A stretch of 64,000 bases of DNA, from positions 9,853 through 73,852 of the forward strand of contig VXBA01001792.1 in NCBI GenBank assembly GCA_013399895.1. Direction: 5' to 3'. Positions 21,678 through 33,906 of the stretch are shown here, piece by piece. This stretch comes from Serilophus lunatus (taxonomy: Eukaryota > Chordata > Aves > Passeriformes > Eurylaimidae). The position numbers and the translations under genes were made by a program. Every line of letters begins with the position of its first letter. Position 1 is the stretch's first letter. The notes under the pieces were generated by a model that had not been told where the DNA came from, ran no database searches, and saw only the letters and a program-made list of their open reading frames with translations.

Positions 21678-21817
21678 ATGGGAGCAAACAGCAGCAGCAT
21701 CAGTGAGCTGCCAGACAATGAGTACTTACAGAAATTATCAGGGGCAGAGCCCATCTCTGAGAATGACCCCTTCTGGAACCAGCTGCTGTCCTTCAGCTTC
21801 ACCACGCCAACCAACAG
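21678..21817 (+). CDS. DYM: DYM first coding exon, residues 1-46 and two bases of codon 47
   Basis: ATG at 21678 starts MGANSSSISELPDNEYLQKL, matching the N-terminus of dymeclin. Dymeclin is a conserved Golgi-associated peripheral membrane protein required for normal Golgi organisation and secretory traffic; human DYM loss causes Dyggve-Melchior-Clausen and Smith-McCort dysplasias. Gly2 with Ser6 is a plausible N-myristoylation context. The exon continues with the conserved SENDPFWNQLLSFSF segment and ends before GTAAGA. The acceptor is not certain: AG dinucleotides at 21640-21641 and 21653-21654 both follow the T-rich tract, leaving about 24-36 nt of 5' UTR in this exon. Seven coding exons in the window give a continuous frame of 255 residues, against about 670 in human; the rest lies to the right. 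The gene belongs to the dymeclin (Dyggve-Melchior-Clausen) protein family. Confidence 0.96.
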
Positions 21818-24800
21818 GTAAGAGAACCAAACTTTGATAATGTATTTATGGAAGTGGCAAGAGGTTGTTTTAATCACTCTTGGTTTAGGTCCCAGAGGAA
21901 TAATTACCTGTGTAAAACAGGTGGTTGTTTCTAAGTTTGGAATTGTTTTCCACCACCTCTCCCATTCCTCTGGGTTTCTTTCTTATTCATCATCGCTGTA
22001 GTTGCTGTTCATTCTCCTGGCAAAGATCAGAAATAGGGTTTGTGGTGTTGGGGGGAAACTTTTTCTTCTTGTCTGTTGTTTTGGGATGCTTCCTTTTTCA
22101 ATGATGTGGCCTCTGGGGTGACTGGAGTTACTGAAGATTCCAATCTCTCAACTTACAGTGAATTGTTCATTATTTAATTGTAGGTTGGAGGTTGAGTTTC
22201 TTAGCCTATGTGGCTTCTTTTCACAATCTTCTGCACTTTTAGAAGAAGTTTGGTATGTTGTCTCCATAAAGATATTTTCTAAATATCTTAAAATTCAAGC
22301 TTTGGATGTCTTTTCACTCCAGCAAGTGGTGTGGGTATAAACAGAACGAGTGTTTTCCAGAGGATCCAGAAACAGAGAATGTAAGGCCTTTTAACTTTCG
22401 TTAACCCCACCCTGTTGCTGAATTCCTCACCCTGTGTGTTGGTTATCAGTCTTACAGGAACAGCGGGATGCAACTTCACACCTCTAAGTCTCACTTAAAC
22501 TGTTTTTACAGTTTTAAAGGTCATCCCATCCTTTTCTGTGAGTGAGTGAAAGTTCAGAGAGCTGGAGTGGAAAATGGGTGAAGGTAAATACCCGAGGCAT
22601 TTTCCTGGTGCTGTTCTTGTGAAGGGTGAGGAGGAAGTGCTGTGGCTCCTGGGTGGAGAGCAGAGCCAGAATTCAGGGAGAAGACAGAGTGTTGAGAGGG
22701 GCTGTAAAGCTTCTAAAGGGTGGTGCAGAACTGGGGGGCTGTGAGGGAGCAGTTGTTTTTCCTCTAAGATCCTTGAAGGCACAAGAATTATTTACAGCCT
22801 GCCCCTGACTAACAAGCTGTACAATATTCTAAGGGGTTATATAATACTCTATTTTTTGGGTTCTTCTCAGGGGGAAATAGTTACCTCTAAACCCCTAGCC
22901 GTTTCTTTGGGTTTTTCTGCTGTTTTTCCTTCCTCTGTAGGAGTTACAGAGCTTTTCCACAACTTGCTTTGGCAGCTTTTTTATGCCTATTTCATGGAAT
23001 CAGATTCAGTGCAGAGTAAATTTGCTAAAAATAATCCAACTCAACAAAGCAAAGACCTAATTAAACAAAAAAAACACCCCTCACCCAAGCCCAAGAAACA
23101 TAATTAAAAAACCAAGCAAACAGAAAAAAAAATGATCCAAATGCAGGGTGAAACCTTTAATTAGCTGAACACCAGATGGTGCTCTTGCCTGGCAGCTAGA
23201 GGAGAAATATTTTTAGAGGCATCTCTTCTTCAGTTTAGTAATTGGAAGGAAACAGCAAGTTCCCAATAAGTTGCATCTACCTGAGAGAAGCATTTGACAA
23301 GTGCTTGTGGGTGATTTTGCCTGCACAGCACCTTCAGCCATTGTCTGTGTGAGATAACCTTGGCTGCAGGAACAGAACAATGGAGCCCAGTGTTCATTCC
23401 TGACTCTGGAAGTTTGCAAATCCTCAGGCTAACTCTGCTTTTAATGAGGCTGCAGTGTGGGTCACACCTTTGTCAGGAGCAAGATGCAAGTTGGTGACTT
23501 GTGGAAAGGAGACAGTTTTCACCTGTCAAGCAGGGGAGAGTTTTAAAGTTGTCTTCTCCTTTTAAATTCACTTTTTCCAGTTGTTTTTTTTTTTTTTTGC
23601 AAAATCAGTGATTGTTTGTAAGTGTTACTGGGAGCCAGGTAAGTGTTGTGTGTTGTTTTTGGGGAGGAAATTGGTGATACTCCAGAGAAAAAAGGTCCAT
23701 TCCTCAAATTCTTGTTGGACATAATTCTGTTGTACATAACAGCAGTACCACAGGGAAAGAGGGGGAGAAAAATGTGAGAAGAGAAGGCAGTAGGAAAATG
23801 AATGTTTGTAGGAAAAACAACCAACCAAAGCCAAAATATCCAAGTTAAAAACGGCAATGTGTGGAAGTGGTGGGGCTGGAGTAGATTTCCTCCTTTCCAC
23901 AGCAGGTGCCCAACAGGTTCGCGTTGTTGGCAGGAAACCTTGGCTGCAGCAAGGAACCAGTACCTGCAAGGAAGACCTCTAAGGGGAATGTGAGTCAGTG
24001 TGAGTGGAGTCTGTGGGGTTTTCAAGAATCTCCTGTGCTTTCTCTTTGCACATGTGCTTTACAGAAGCTGCTCTGAGTTACTGCTGATCCCAGGTGCCAA
24101 ATTCAGCACTGATGCAAGATGCTCCTGCCCTTTCACTATCTCTTCCAGTGTTTATCCCTTTCTGTTATGGGTTTAATCAGGAACTAATCTGTCTGAAAAA
24201 CAGCACAGGAAAAAGAGGTGTTTATTTTTTCAGCCAAGTTAATTCCCTGCAGTGATTCATAGCTTGGCACCACAAAGCAGTGCTGGCACAGTGAGGGATT
24301 GGTTTTCTGGGGACAGGCAAAGCAGCTTGCTGGGCTAAGAGGTGGGATTGCTGAAACCTGCTGTGCCATCCAAAAATGAATGGGAAAGCACGTGGTCAAA
24401 GCAGAGCTGGCTGCTAGGAGAGTAATATTCTCCTTTTCTGGTCTGTTGGTTCTTCTCACAGTGTTGGTTTTCTCACCAGTTAGTAAGGGATGAAGATGGA
24501 ATATGAAGTGGGAGTCACTCCAATCAAACCCTGGTTGTGGATCAGCTGCCACTAATCAGAAATGAGCTGTTGGTGGGACTCCCCTGCCGTGGGTGGGAGG
24601 AGCAGCCAGGGCCAGTCTCAGGTATTTGGCAGGAAAAGAGAGAGTGGTAGGAGATAAGCAATGTGTAGATAAGTGATAGCAAAAGGGACAGTTTAGTTTT
24701 AGGTTGTGTCATGCTCTTCACTGTAAAAGGTTCATTGTGATACTGTCAGACAGAAGTTTCTGCTGAGAAATTTCTTGTCTCAGCCATTTGGAGGTATTTG

Positions 24801-25023
24801 GTACTCTTAATTTCACACTCCTGCATGTTCTCTCTTTTTTTTCCTTTTTTTTTTTTTTCCTTTCATGAATCCCAATTTGTTGCACAGAGTGGACTCATGG
24901 GAGCTGAATTAAAATTGTATCAGACCTCTTCAATCTGCCACTTCTATATTTCGAGTGGCTGAGTTATCCATCTGAATAATGTTTGGATATTGGAAAAATA
25001 AAATGCAGCTTTTCTGGGTGGCG

Positions 25024-25161
25024 TTTTTAGTTATTGTCATGATCAGGAGCTGTGAAGTTTGCTTTGGAACCTTAGCTCTCAGTTTAGGCAGACAGTGTTT
25101 GTCTGGCTCTGCTATGAGTTGCTACCAAAAATGCAACCTCCTCCTCAGCTGTGGTGTTAGT
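25024..25161 (+). repeat. Copy A of a ~140-bp duplicated intronic segment
   Basis: This segment, from TTTTTAGTTATTGTCATGAT to GCTGTGGTGTTAGT, is about 97% identical to 33907-34046 in the same orientation. The differences are three or four substitutions and one 2-bp indel. Weaker similarity extends another 25-28 bp upstream of both copies (the CTGGGTG region). It matches no CR1 segment I recognise. Confidence 0.9.
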
Positions 25162-25639
25162 TGCAGTTATTTTCTGATGGAAAACTTGAAGTTAACTAAA
25201 ACAGAACTTGCTGAAAATCGTGTGCTCAATATTTACTGTTCAGCTTTGTTCCTTCCCCTGAGTATTAATGAGTTGCTGGTTCAAGAATGGTGTGTTTGGT
25301 CCATAAAAACGAGCAGCTCTTACATTGCCTCAACGTGGTACATTTTTAAAGTGGTGCAATAAATCATGTGCAGCCTTATATTCTTTGATGTATTTCCTCC
25401 AACTTACCCCAGTAAAATCAGCATTCCCACAGTATGAATTTACTAAATGGGCTGGTTCTTCTGTTTGGTATTCAATGGCAAAGAAAAAAAGGCCTTATTA
25501 TGAGGAAAAAACTGTCAGGGAAGCTGCTCCTTTTGGGGTTTTTCCCTCTTTCTTGGAGGGGATAGTTGTCTGCTTTGGTCTGGGTCTTTTTGTTACCATA
25601 CCAAGGGCAGATGTGGTGGTCTGGTTCTATTTAAAATTA

Positions 25640-25790
25640 CAGTTTGTGTGCAGAATGTTGAGACACCTAAACAGAAGTCACTGCCACTTTGAAACCCCGT
25701 GTGTTGTGATGCTGTTGAAATAGAAGCAGATAAAACCACGTTATTCCAAGTTGGCTGGTGTCAGGAAGCAGCCTTTGCTGTCTTAATCAT
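25640..25790 (+). repeat. Diverged local repeat, copy 1 (partner 26230-26385)
   Basis: Shared landmarks in the same order are GTGTGCA-AATGTT, TCACTGCCACT, GATAAAACCA and AGCAGCCT-TGCTGTC. The pair is clearly diverged, with several indels. It looks like an old local duplication or two copies of an old repeat. Confidence 0.55.
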
Positions 25791-25949
25791 TGTGGTCTTG
25801 CTGCAAGCTGATTGCTAATAAATTTAAAGTAAAGCAACTGAATTTAACCACTCTAAAATAATCCTCTTTACAACTCCCCTGATTTTTTTTCCCTTTTTCT
25901 TTTTGGAAATAATGTTTTTTATGTTATATGCCAGAATAGCTGACCACAG

Positions 25950-26039
25950 AATCCAGCAGTCTGGTGCTTTGAAGCCAAAAATAAAAATCTGCAGTCAATG
26001 AAAACGATGACATTTTTTTGACTACCAGACTGCTCGATT
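25950..26039. repeat. Inverted repeat, 16-bp arms with one mismatch and a 58-nt loop
   Basis: The left arm AATCCAGCAGTCTGGT (25950-25965) and right arm ACCAGACTGCTCGATT (26024-26039) are reverse complements except for one position. Pairing does not extend usefully inward or outward. The element could be a small non-autonomous DNA transposon remnant, a hairpin RNA or chance. Confidence 0.8.
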
Positions 26040-26229
26040 TACCATTCTTTCCCACATCTCCAGAAGAGATGTTTTCTACAGAAAACTAACTTCCTGATGC
26101 AGAAACTGCTTGTACTGTGATCAGCAACTACAAAGTGATTAAATCCGACTGAAATGGTGATTATCCTTGATTGCTCTTGACTCCCACCACTGATGGATGT
26201 GTGGTAGCTGGGGCTGCCTGTGTATGGGT

Positions 26230-26385
26230 GGGCTTGTGCTGACAACTGGTGTGCAAAATGTTACAGGCAATAATCACTGCCACTGTAAAACCTCTCCTGT
26301 TCTTATGCCTTTAAAATCAAACGAGATAAAACCATTTTCCATAAAGCAGCCTGTGCTGTCAAGGCAGCAAATTCCACTGTTATTA
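26230..26385 (+). repeat. Diverged local repeat, copy 2 (partner 25640-25790)
   Basis: Shows the landmarks GTGTGCAAAATGTTACAGG, ATCACTGCCACTGTAAAACC, GAGATAAAACCATTTTCC and AAGCAGCCTGTGCTGTC in the same order as copy 1. Confidence 0.55.
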
Positions 26386-26837
26386 ATTTTAGTGCTGCTG
26401 AAGTCTGTGGACTTACCTTCTACATAAAACAAAAAGCAAATAAAATAATTTCATCTTTTATGAAGTACTTTGAAAATGCTGGCCATCAGATCACAGGAGG
26501 AGGCAGGAAATCCTGTGAAAGCCTGGAATTTTTTCCTAAAGTGTGTGGGAAGCAACCCTGCACACCCCACGTGTTTGCTCGGCTCTAGAGCGAGCCAGCC
26601 ACATCAGTGTGGTTCAGAATGCTTTGCTTTGAATACCCACACCAGGTGAGACCTTTCTGCTCATTCCTTGGAAAACTGTGGAACTGGTAAGTACCTGAAT
26701 ATGAAGTGCTTTCCCGAGATGGGGTGTCTCAGTTCAGGTGGTGCCACTTGAAATACAAAATTAATAAGTGCAAACCCACCCAGGGCACTGTGGTCCTGGT
26801 CTTAAAGAATCCTGACTTGAAGCTGGTGTTTCATTGC

Positions 26838-27020
26838 AAAGAATCCCAAAATGCTTTGGGCTGGAAGGGACATTAAAGACCATCCCATCCACCCCCTGCC
26901 ATGGGCAGGGACACCTCCCAGCATCCCAGGCTGCTCCAACCTGGCCTTGGACTCTCCCGGGGATGGGGCAGCCACAGCTTCTCTGCCCAACCTGTGCCAG
27001 GGCCTCCCCACCCTCAGAGT
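26838..27020 (-). mobile_element. CR1 LINE 3' end, antisense
   Basis: Plus-strand reading goes from the inverted terminus AAAATGCTTTGGGCTGGAAG to CCAGGGCCTCCCCACCCTCA, with every young CR1 segment in between. Confidence 0.9.
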
Positions 27021-27487
27021 TTGTTGCCATGTGCTTATGAACATCTTCCATAGTGGAGGTTCCTCCATGACAAGCTTCCTGGGGTTACTAGAATGCCTGG
27101 GTTTCTCCAGCTGGTGCTCAGCATTGTCATCAAGCACCAGGAAGGGTCAACTGTTCTTTTTCTTACTTTTCTTATTCTATTCTTATTCTTGTGGTTCTCA
27201 TAGACCAGAGTTTATTTCACTCCTCCATCCCTAATGAATCTGTCTTTTGGTTTTATGTGTTCTGGAAATGTCTTTCACAGTCTTCTTTTCAGTTCTGGGA
27301 AAAAAAAGTAATTCTTATTTTCTGTATTTTTTGTTGATAAATTTTCAGAGTGGAAAATGAGGGTGTTTTAATTGTAATTTTCTTTTCTGAAGGAGTTTTT
27401 TCTCCTTGATCCTCCCATAAGTAGTTTGTTGCAATTAAATGTATTAGGGGAATGATTTTAAACTTAGTCTCAAATTGACATATTTGA

Positions 27488-27558
27488 CTGAGCCTCCTTT
27501 TCTCCAGGATGAGCCCCCCCAGCTGCTGCTGGTGCTCCAGCTCCATTCCCTTCCCTGA
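27488..27558 (-). mobile_element. CR1 LINE internal fragment, antisense, short
   Basis: TGAGCCTCCTTTTCTCCAGG followed by ATGAGCCCCCCCAGCTGC matches the corresponding internal segment of the CR1 copy at 7081-7585. Neither end of the element is present. Confidence 0.7.
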
Positions 27559-29309
27559 ACAAAAGTATTTATATCTCTTTGCTAACATTCGACAACAGCC
27601 CATGTTCCTCAGATGAGTGTTTTTAGGGAGAATTGGGACTTTTATTTTTGATCAGCACAGTGAAGGATCTTCACTCTTGTCTGCTCCTGTTGGTGCTGAA
27701 ACACAGCCTGAATATTCAGTGCCAGTGCTGCTCTGCAGGCTGGTGACAGGACAGATGTCTCAGTGTTGGGTTTCCGTTCCTACATTCATTCAGGAGCCAG
27801 GTGTCATCTCCACAGGGGCTGTGCAGCCAGGGCAGTTCCACAGCTGCCTGTAGCATTTCCTTTGTGCCACCTCACAAGTCTTGGCTCTGGCATTTTCTAC
27901 CCAAGTGCGAATTTAATTTACCTGCTGTCTCCTCTCTGCACAAAAACTCACTCCTCCGTGTCCCTCCTCTTTCCTGCACAAGCAAAGGGAGGGAAGACAT
28001 TGCTGAGCTTGGCCCCAGGTACCTGTACCTCCAGCAATCCATCCTCGGGGGTGTAACAGAATTAATAATACTTCTGTACAAATAAGAGTGAGGCTGTAGT
28101 TACATTTTAAGCACTGCACTTCATTTTGGTAGGAGAAGGAGTGACTTGGGCATTAAAAGCTCCACTGAAGGTCTGAAGGCCTTGCTTGGTTTGACTGTGC
28201 TTTTCCTCCTGGCAATTTGTAGAAATTGGGCAACTTTGGAATTTCTTTGAGGACTTTGTATGGGTTTTAACAACTCAAAAGGAAGAAAAAAAATCTGTAA
28301 GAATGATGTACTTTGAAATTTGACTGCTTAGAAATTAAGGGGAAAATGAACCATAATTTAAAGCTGAATTCTGAATTTCTGGTTTAAATCCTGGAGCAGT
28401 TCCAGTAACCACCCAGGCTGTGTGCCCAGGATCTTTGGGTAGTGGGAGGTGGGTCACGTTGTGTTGGGTTATGATTATTCTAAGAATAAGAATTCTCTGC
28501 TGAATGGGTGTGCAATGTACCATCCACCCTCCCTGCCTGTTAGGGAGGAATAAATTCTGATGGCAAGCAGCCAACTGGGCAAATTCAGAAGTCTGTTGGG
28601 TTTTTTCGTTGGTTTTTCTTTTTTTTTTTTTTTTGTTTAAAGTGCAAGGTCACACAGACCTAGAAGGCTCTGTTGTCACAGCCTATGAAACTGTGTTGTC
28701 TGTAGTTGCTGGTAGTATGTTCTTGCTCAATACCATTTGTTTTTAATTACTCTGCATGTTTTTAGTACTGAAACAAGAGACCACCTCCGAGACCAAGCCC
28801 AATGTTTTTAAAGTATGTATCAAAGTGTAAGTTTGTTCTTTCTGAATCTTACGTTTCAAAGGAGTTTGTAAGAGAGCAATGAATGCTGGTGTCTCATATC
28901 AGGACAAGCCAATCTGTATAATCTGGGGGTGTCCTGGGATGTTCAGCTGTAGGTGAGGAGCTGTCTCAGCTGTCAGCTCAGTGCACAGTAAATTAGTCTG
29001 ACACACAGGAAAACCAACAGGCATCTTAGAACTTTGTTTGTTTGATGTCTCCATCTTGAACCATTTCCTGTTAAAGGGTTTTGAAACCATTCTTTTGGCT
29101 GCTGTTTGTGCCAACATCTCCCGGTCCTCAGGAGTTTGGGCACAGCTTCCAAGAAGACAACTCTCGAGGTTGTTTTTTTTACTTTTAGCTGATGTTTTAC
29201 TTTTTTTTTTTCACTCTCTTTTAATTTGTTGAACTGCAGAAGTTGCTGTAGGTCAGGCTGTGTCTTAATTCAGTTTTTGTAGAGGCTGTACAGCCTCCTC
29301 CAAAATCCT

Positions 29310-29420
29310 CAGCAGTTGGTAGGACAAGAGGTGATGGTTTCAAACTAGAAGAGGGTGGATTCAGACTAGAGAGCAGGAAGAAATTTTAACAACGTGGGGG
29401 TGGAACAGAGTGCCCTTTAG
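29310..29420 (+). mobile_element. CR1 LINE internal fragment, sense, older subfamily
   Basis: TAGGACAAGAGGTGATGG, TTTCAAACTAGAAGAGGG and GCAGGAAGAAATTTTAACAA are typical internal CR1 segments. It is diverged and lacks the 3' terminus. Confidence 0.7.
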
Positions 29421-29929
29421 TTATTAATATTGAGACACCTTCGTATTGCTCAGTGTGACATTGGACACAATATCTGGTTATTTGTCTTGTTTTCCCATCT
29501 GTTGAAGGTGTTTTTTGAGGATCATTCACCCTGTGCTGGTGGGTTTATAGTGTTACAAGTGTGTGTTTGACGCAGATGGTATTTGCTTTCGGTGGCTGTT
29601 GGCAGGTTTTGTTTTACTGCTTTATTGTTCTTCTCAGATGATGGTTTTCTGAGGCATATCAAAAGGCAGGAACTGAAGTGAAGAAGAATTCGGTATACCT
29701 GATTTGATTGTTGCATTAGTACAATAACATTATTTAAAGAGATGCTTGAGGTTAAATGTCATGTTAAGGTTTCTTTAATTCATGCTTTTGGAACACATTT
29801 CACATGAAATTTCTTTTTAAAAAGAATCAAATTCATGCTGTAGACTGCTATTCTGTCTGTACTTCAGTAATGCCAAGCAGAGCATGGCAGCACTGGAGCC
29901 ACAAAGGTAGTGGTAATAAAAGTGACCAC

Positions 29930-30215
29930 AGAATCACAGAATTGCTTAGACTGGAAAAGGGCTCCAAGATCATGGAGCCCAACCCCTCCCCGGCACTGCC
30001 AAGGCCACCACTGAGCCATGTCCCCAAGTGCCACATCCACAGGGATTTTAAATCCCTCCAGGGATGGGGATCCACCTCTGCCCTGGGCAGCTGTGCCAGG
30101 GCTGCACAACCCTTTCCAGGAAGGAATCTTCCCCAGTATCCAACGTGAACCTGCCCTGGCAGCTTGCAGCCACTTCCCCTTGTCGTGTCCTGCGTTACTT
30201 GGGAGAAGAGACATT
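29930..30215 (-). mobile_element. CR1 LINE 3' fragment, antisense, distinct subfamily
   Basis: It starts with the inverted terminus CACAGAATCACAGAATTGCT. It has a different body from the young copies, with CACTGAGCCATGTCCCCAAG, GGGATGGGGATCCACCTCTG and CCCTTTCCAGGAAGGAATCT, so it belongs to another CR1 subfamily. Confidence 0.85.
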
Positions 30216-30507
30216 TCACTTTGACAATTCCCTTTTGAACATTAGTTTTCTGTACTTCCAGCCCATGTTGCAGTGCCTGGTATTGGGATGACCAAATACA
30301 GGAATGGATCACCCAGAAAGGTTCTGGGGTTACTCCAAAGCCACCTGGGCAGGGGGCTCCAAGGGACTCTGCTTGAGCAGGGAGGTTGGACAAGCAAAAG
30401 ATTGATGAAATTAAGTAGTGCTTCATGGAAATACTTTGTGACAGGTTTGTAATGAAGTCACTTCACCAAATTGCTGTTGTAACCATTTTTGTTTTCCTCC
30501 TCCCTAG

Positions 30508-30560
30508 CGCTGACTTAAAGCTCTTGGAAGAAGCCACAATTGCAGTCTGCAAGTCCTTAG
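30508..30560 (+). CDS. DYM: DYM coding exon, residues 47-64
   Basis: After the acceptor CCTCCCTAG, the first base completes the split serine codon. The exon reads ADLKLLEEATIAVCKSL and leaves one base for the next codon. This matches the dymeclin segment SSELKLLEEATISVCRSL (human, from memory). The donor is GTAAGA. At 53 nt this is the shortest exon in the window, after an 8.7-kb intron. Confidence 0.95.
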
Positions 30561-31189
30561 GTAAGAAATTGTGACGTGCTTTTTCATGTGCTTTTCCACA
30601 AAGATTGAAAACCAGCATCCCTGTGCACAATTCTGTTTATAAGTGTTCCACTAGTGAGGTTAAAGCAGTGTAAAGAGCGTGTTTGTGTGTATCCCAAACC
30701 TTTAGAAACTTCCATCGTTTTACAAAACTGGATGTCACTGAAAGGTTTTAAACAAATAATTCCATCCTCCTTTTTCCTTCTGCCCTCTAAGCTGATCAGT
30801 AAGGGGAAGGAGTCAGGGGATGGAAAGAAGGGATGATAAAAATGTGTTTCAAGAAGGTAAAAGGTAGTTGTGAAAACATGCCCAGTTTCCTGGCAGGAGA
30901 CCTTTGTGCTGTAGACAAATCTTGGAAAGGAAGCAGTATGAGTATCCTACATTTGGGATATTTTAAATCTAGGATGAATAGTATTTATAGAAGAATTATG
31001 GAGAAGTAAATGATGCACTGGAGAGTCTTAAAAGGGGAACAACACCTGTACAGAAAAACAAGACACACTACGCTTTATGTAGAAATATTTAAGACCTTGA
31101 AATTTGTTTTTTTTTCTATATATTGTTGGACCTAACAGTGCCAACTTACACACATGTTATGTCATTGTGTCTTATTTTTTCTCATCTAG
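30561..31189 (+). other. DYM intron 3
   Basis: Intron of 629 nt without recognisable repeats or RNA genes. Confidence 0.8.
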
Positions 31190-31283
31190 TTGAGAAGAAT
31201 CCTCGGACAGGAAACCTTGGGTCGTTGATTAAAGTCTTTCTTTCTAGAACCAAAGAACTGAAAATTTCAGCAGAATGTCAGAA
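31190..31283 (+). CDS. DYM: DYM coding exon, residues 65-95
   Basis: The reading frame continues as VEKNPRTGNLGSLIKVFLSR and then TKELKISAECQ, nearly identical to human dymeclin. The acceptor is TCATCTAG and the donor GTAAGT. Two bases of the Asn codon are left for the next exon. The frame is open and in register with both neighbours. Confidence 0.96.
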
Positions 31284-31911
31284 GTAAGTCCCTGGAAAAA
31301 CAAGATGTGTGCTGCCATTTCACGTTTTACATGTTCCTTTTGTTGCTGGCTCTTGACTTTTTCACTAATTAACATGCTGACAGACCAAACCTTAGAATTC
31401 TCTTACATTGTTGTTGGTAGCAGAGCAAGTGTCTGGTACCTTTACAAACACAGAAGATTAGGTGTAACAGGTAAATAGACTGCTTGGATAAAGGACATAT
31501 TTGTGGTTTAGATGTTTTTATTTCCTTATAAATAGTGTAAGTTAGGATTATTGCTGGTTTAAATCACCTGAACCTCTTAGTGGTTTCATGTCAAAATACT
31601 GAGCCAGTATTTTATCTTGGAAATATTTTAAACACAGAATTAATGTAAATATTTTCATATAATATATATTATATAAATATAATATGAAAATATAGTTAGG
31701 AATAAGATTGTATTCTCCATACTACTTTTAAATACATTTCCATTGTGTTTTCTGTAACATCAGCTGAAGACTCTCTTCTTGAGCACTTTGGCTTTTCCCT
31801 ACTTCAGCTGTAGGGACTTTTTCTACTCTGTCATTTATCTCCTTGTGGTTTTTGGTGCACATTCACTGGTGAAGCTCTGCTGATTCTGGTTTGTTTCCTC
31901 TCCTCCTGCAG
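31284..31911 (+). other. DYM intron 4 with an AT palindrome
   Basis: Intron of 628 nt. A near-perfect AT-rich palindrome at 31649-31693 has perfect 12-bp arms, ATATTTTCATAT and ATATGAAAATAT, around a loop that is itself AT-rich. Nothing else stands out. Confidence 0.8.
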
Positions 31912-32048
31912 CCACCTCTTTATCTGGCAGGCTCACAATGCCCTGTTCATCATCTGCTGTCTGCTGAAGGTGTTCATCAGCCAAATGTCAGAGGAGGAGC
32001 TGCAGCTTCATCTGACTTATGAAGAGAAAGCAGGACCAGGCTCATATG
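31912..32048 (+). CDS. DYM: DYM coding exon, residues 96-141
   Basis: This exon encodes NHLFIWQAHNALFIICCLLK, VFISQMSEEELQLHLTYEEK and AGPGSY. The hydrophobic NALFIICCLLKVFI stretch is one of the segments that led to early predictions that dymeclin has membrane helices, although it behaves as a peripheral Golgi protein. The acceptor is CTCCTGCAG and the donor GTAGGT. Confidence 0.96.
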
Positions 32049-33906
32049 GTAGGTATAGACCAGAGACAGTGAAACAATATCCCACCAGAAACTGAAACTG
32101 TAGATGTGGGACTTGGGGAAATGGTTTAGTGCTGGACTGGGTAGAGCCAGGTTAATGGCTGGGCTTATCTTCAGGATCTTTTCCCTTAGACTCTTTAGGG
32201 CTTAATAATTCTATGAGAATAAGAATCCCAAACTTTGCTTTCAAATTAGAAATGAAGTACTAGAGGGTTAGGTTTAGCTTAATTTGGTGATTTTTTTCAA
32301 CAGTTGTTCAGAAGAGATGCTGTAAACCTACCTGAGCTTTAGTCATTTTCATGCAGTGGTTCTCCTCAGAGGAGCAGAACAAGACTGGGGAGAAGCTGAC
32401 CACATACTAATTTTGGAACAGTGATATTGCAATTTAATGCCTTTTTTCACATACTTTTTTGTAAACCAACGGCAGCCACAGAGTGAAATTAATGCAGTTT
32501 TTGTGAGTCTAATGAGGGAAGATAACAGTGCTGTGGGTTGGACTTCAACCACTGAAAAGCAGCTGCTAAAGTTTAATTAGTGGGCAACAGTTCATGCAAG
32601 AGTACAAGAAAAGTCAAAAGAATTCAGGCAGAATGTTCTGAAACAGGTGCATCTCCAGGAAATGGAGGAGGTATTATGGAAAAGATGGAAGATGGCAGGG
32701 AAGGTGTTGAAGTAATCCAGATGTTCTTCTGCATCTGTCTGCTCATTCTTTTTGAATAAGGATAATGGGGGTGTGTTCAGAATCAGTGAGATTACAGCAA
32801 AAAAAAGGCAGCCTTAGCACCATCTGCCACGAGTCTTTGTGTAGGACTGTATCTGATAGGGCACACGGTGGGCAGTGCTGGCTTGGGAGCCCTGATTTCA
32901 TTTGCCTTGCTGTCAGTCATGGAGTCACACAGGTTGCAAAAGCTCTAACCCAAGTCCAGCACTGTTCAGTTTGTCATTGACTGTTGCTCATCCCCTAAAG
33001 CCTGAAAACTCTCAGAGTGCTAATGAGTGGGTTGTGGGAGAACAGCCCTGTGGGTTTCCTGGAAGCACGGGCTGGGGACCCCAAATCTCTGCTTGCTCGT
33101 GGAACAGGGAAAGCTGCTCATTCCGCTCTGTTTAACTCCCTGAGCCCTGCCATTGGTCTGGGGGAATCAGAGTGCTGAGGCCAAAGATTAAGTGCTGCAT
33201 GCTGAAGTGGTTTAGTGTATTCAGACTTTGATGAGTGATCTGCAGGAATGAAGTCGGCTCGCCGATGGTTTGGAAATGAAAACCCGCTCGTGATGGTCTG
33301 GCCCTGCAGGCTGCCCGTGGGTGAGTTCCCGGGCTGAAAAACCGCCCCACCCCTCGCTGCAGGGGAGGGCAGAGCCCGGTGAGATGGGTGGGAAGGCCGG
33401 GAGCTGCGTGAGCCTGAGCCCCTGGGATCTCTGTTCCTTGTTCTGGGAGTTGCTCCCAGAGTGGAGTGGAAAGTGATTCTTGTAGATCCGCGTTGATTCC
33501 ATGTCTAGCAGCAGTTGGCTGTAATTCACAGTGGCATTTCTTAGCGATAATTTTGTGCATATTGATAGCAAATGTACTTAGCAATTATCTCTGAGCAGAT
33601 TGTTCACGGGATGTTGTTGATTAGGAAGGTAATTGTGTGTGGTCTGCTGGTGGGGCAGGAAACGAGCTGCTCCATGGCTCCTCCTCGGGTTTCCAGCTGG
33701 GGATGGTTCTTGTGTCCTTCCTCGGGGTATTGGGGTCATGATATGCTGAGGTTACACAGCCACCATGTTTGGTGCCTAAAACTCTTCATAATAGATTTTT
33801 TTTTAACTCTCTGTAGAGCACAGTTATGGGGCGAATATTCCTACAGCTCTCATGCTCACCTAATTACCATTAATGGAGTGTAATAAACTGCTTCTCTGGG
33901 TGACTT

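Larger units (their letters stand above)
21818..30507 (+). other. DYM intron 2
   Basis: Intron of 8.7 kb. It contains a duplicated segment (25024-25161, partner at 33907), an inverted repeat (25950-26039), a weak local repeat pair and four CR1 fragments. The left 3 kb (21818-24990) holds no recognisable element. Confidence 0.8.

Noticed and set aside
33050..33430. GC-rich stretch in DYM intron 5 as a possible exon or promoter
   Set aside because: The frames lack convincing splice sites on both sides, and CpG content is only moderate. I cannot support a gene here.
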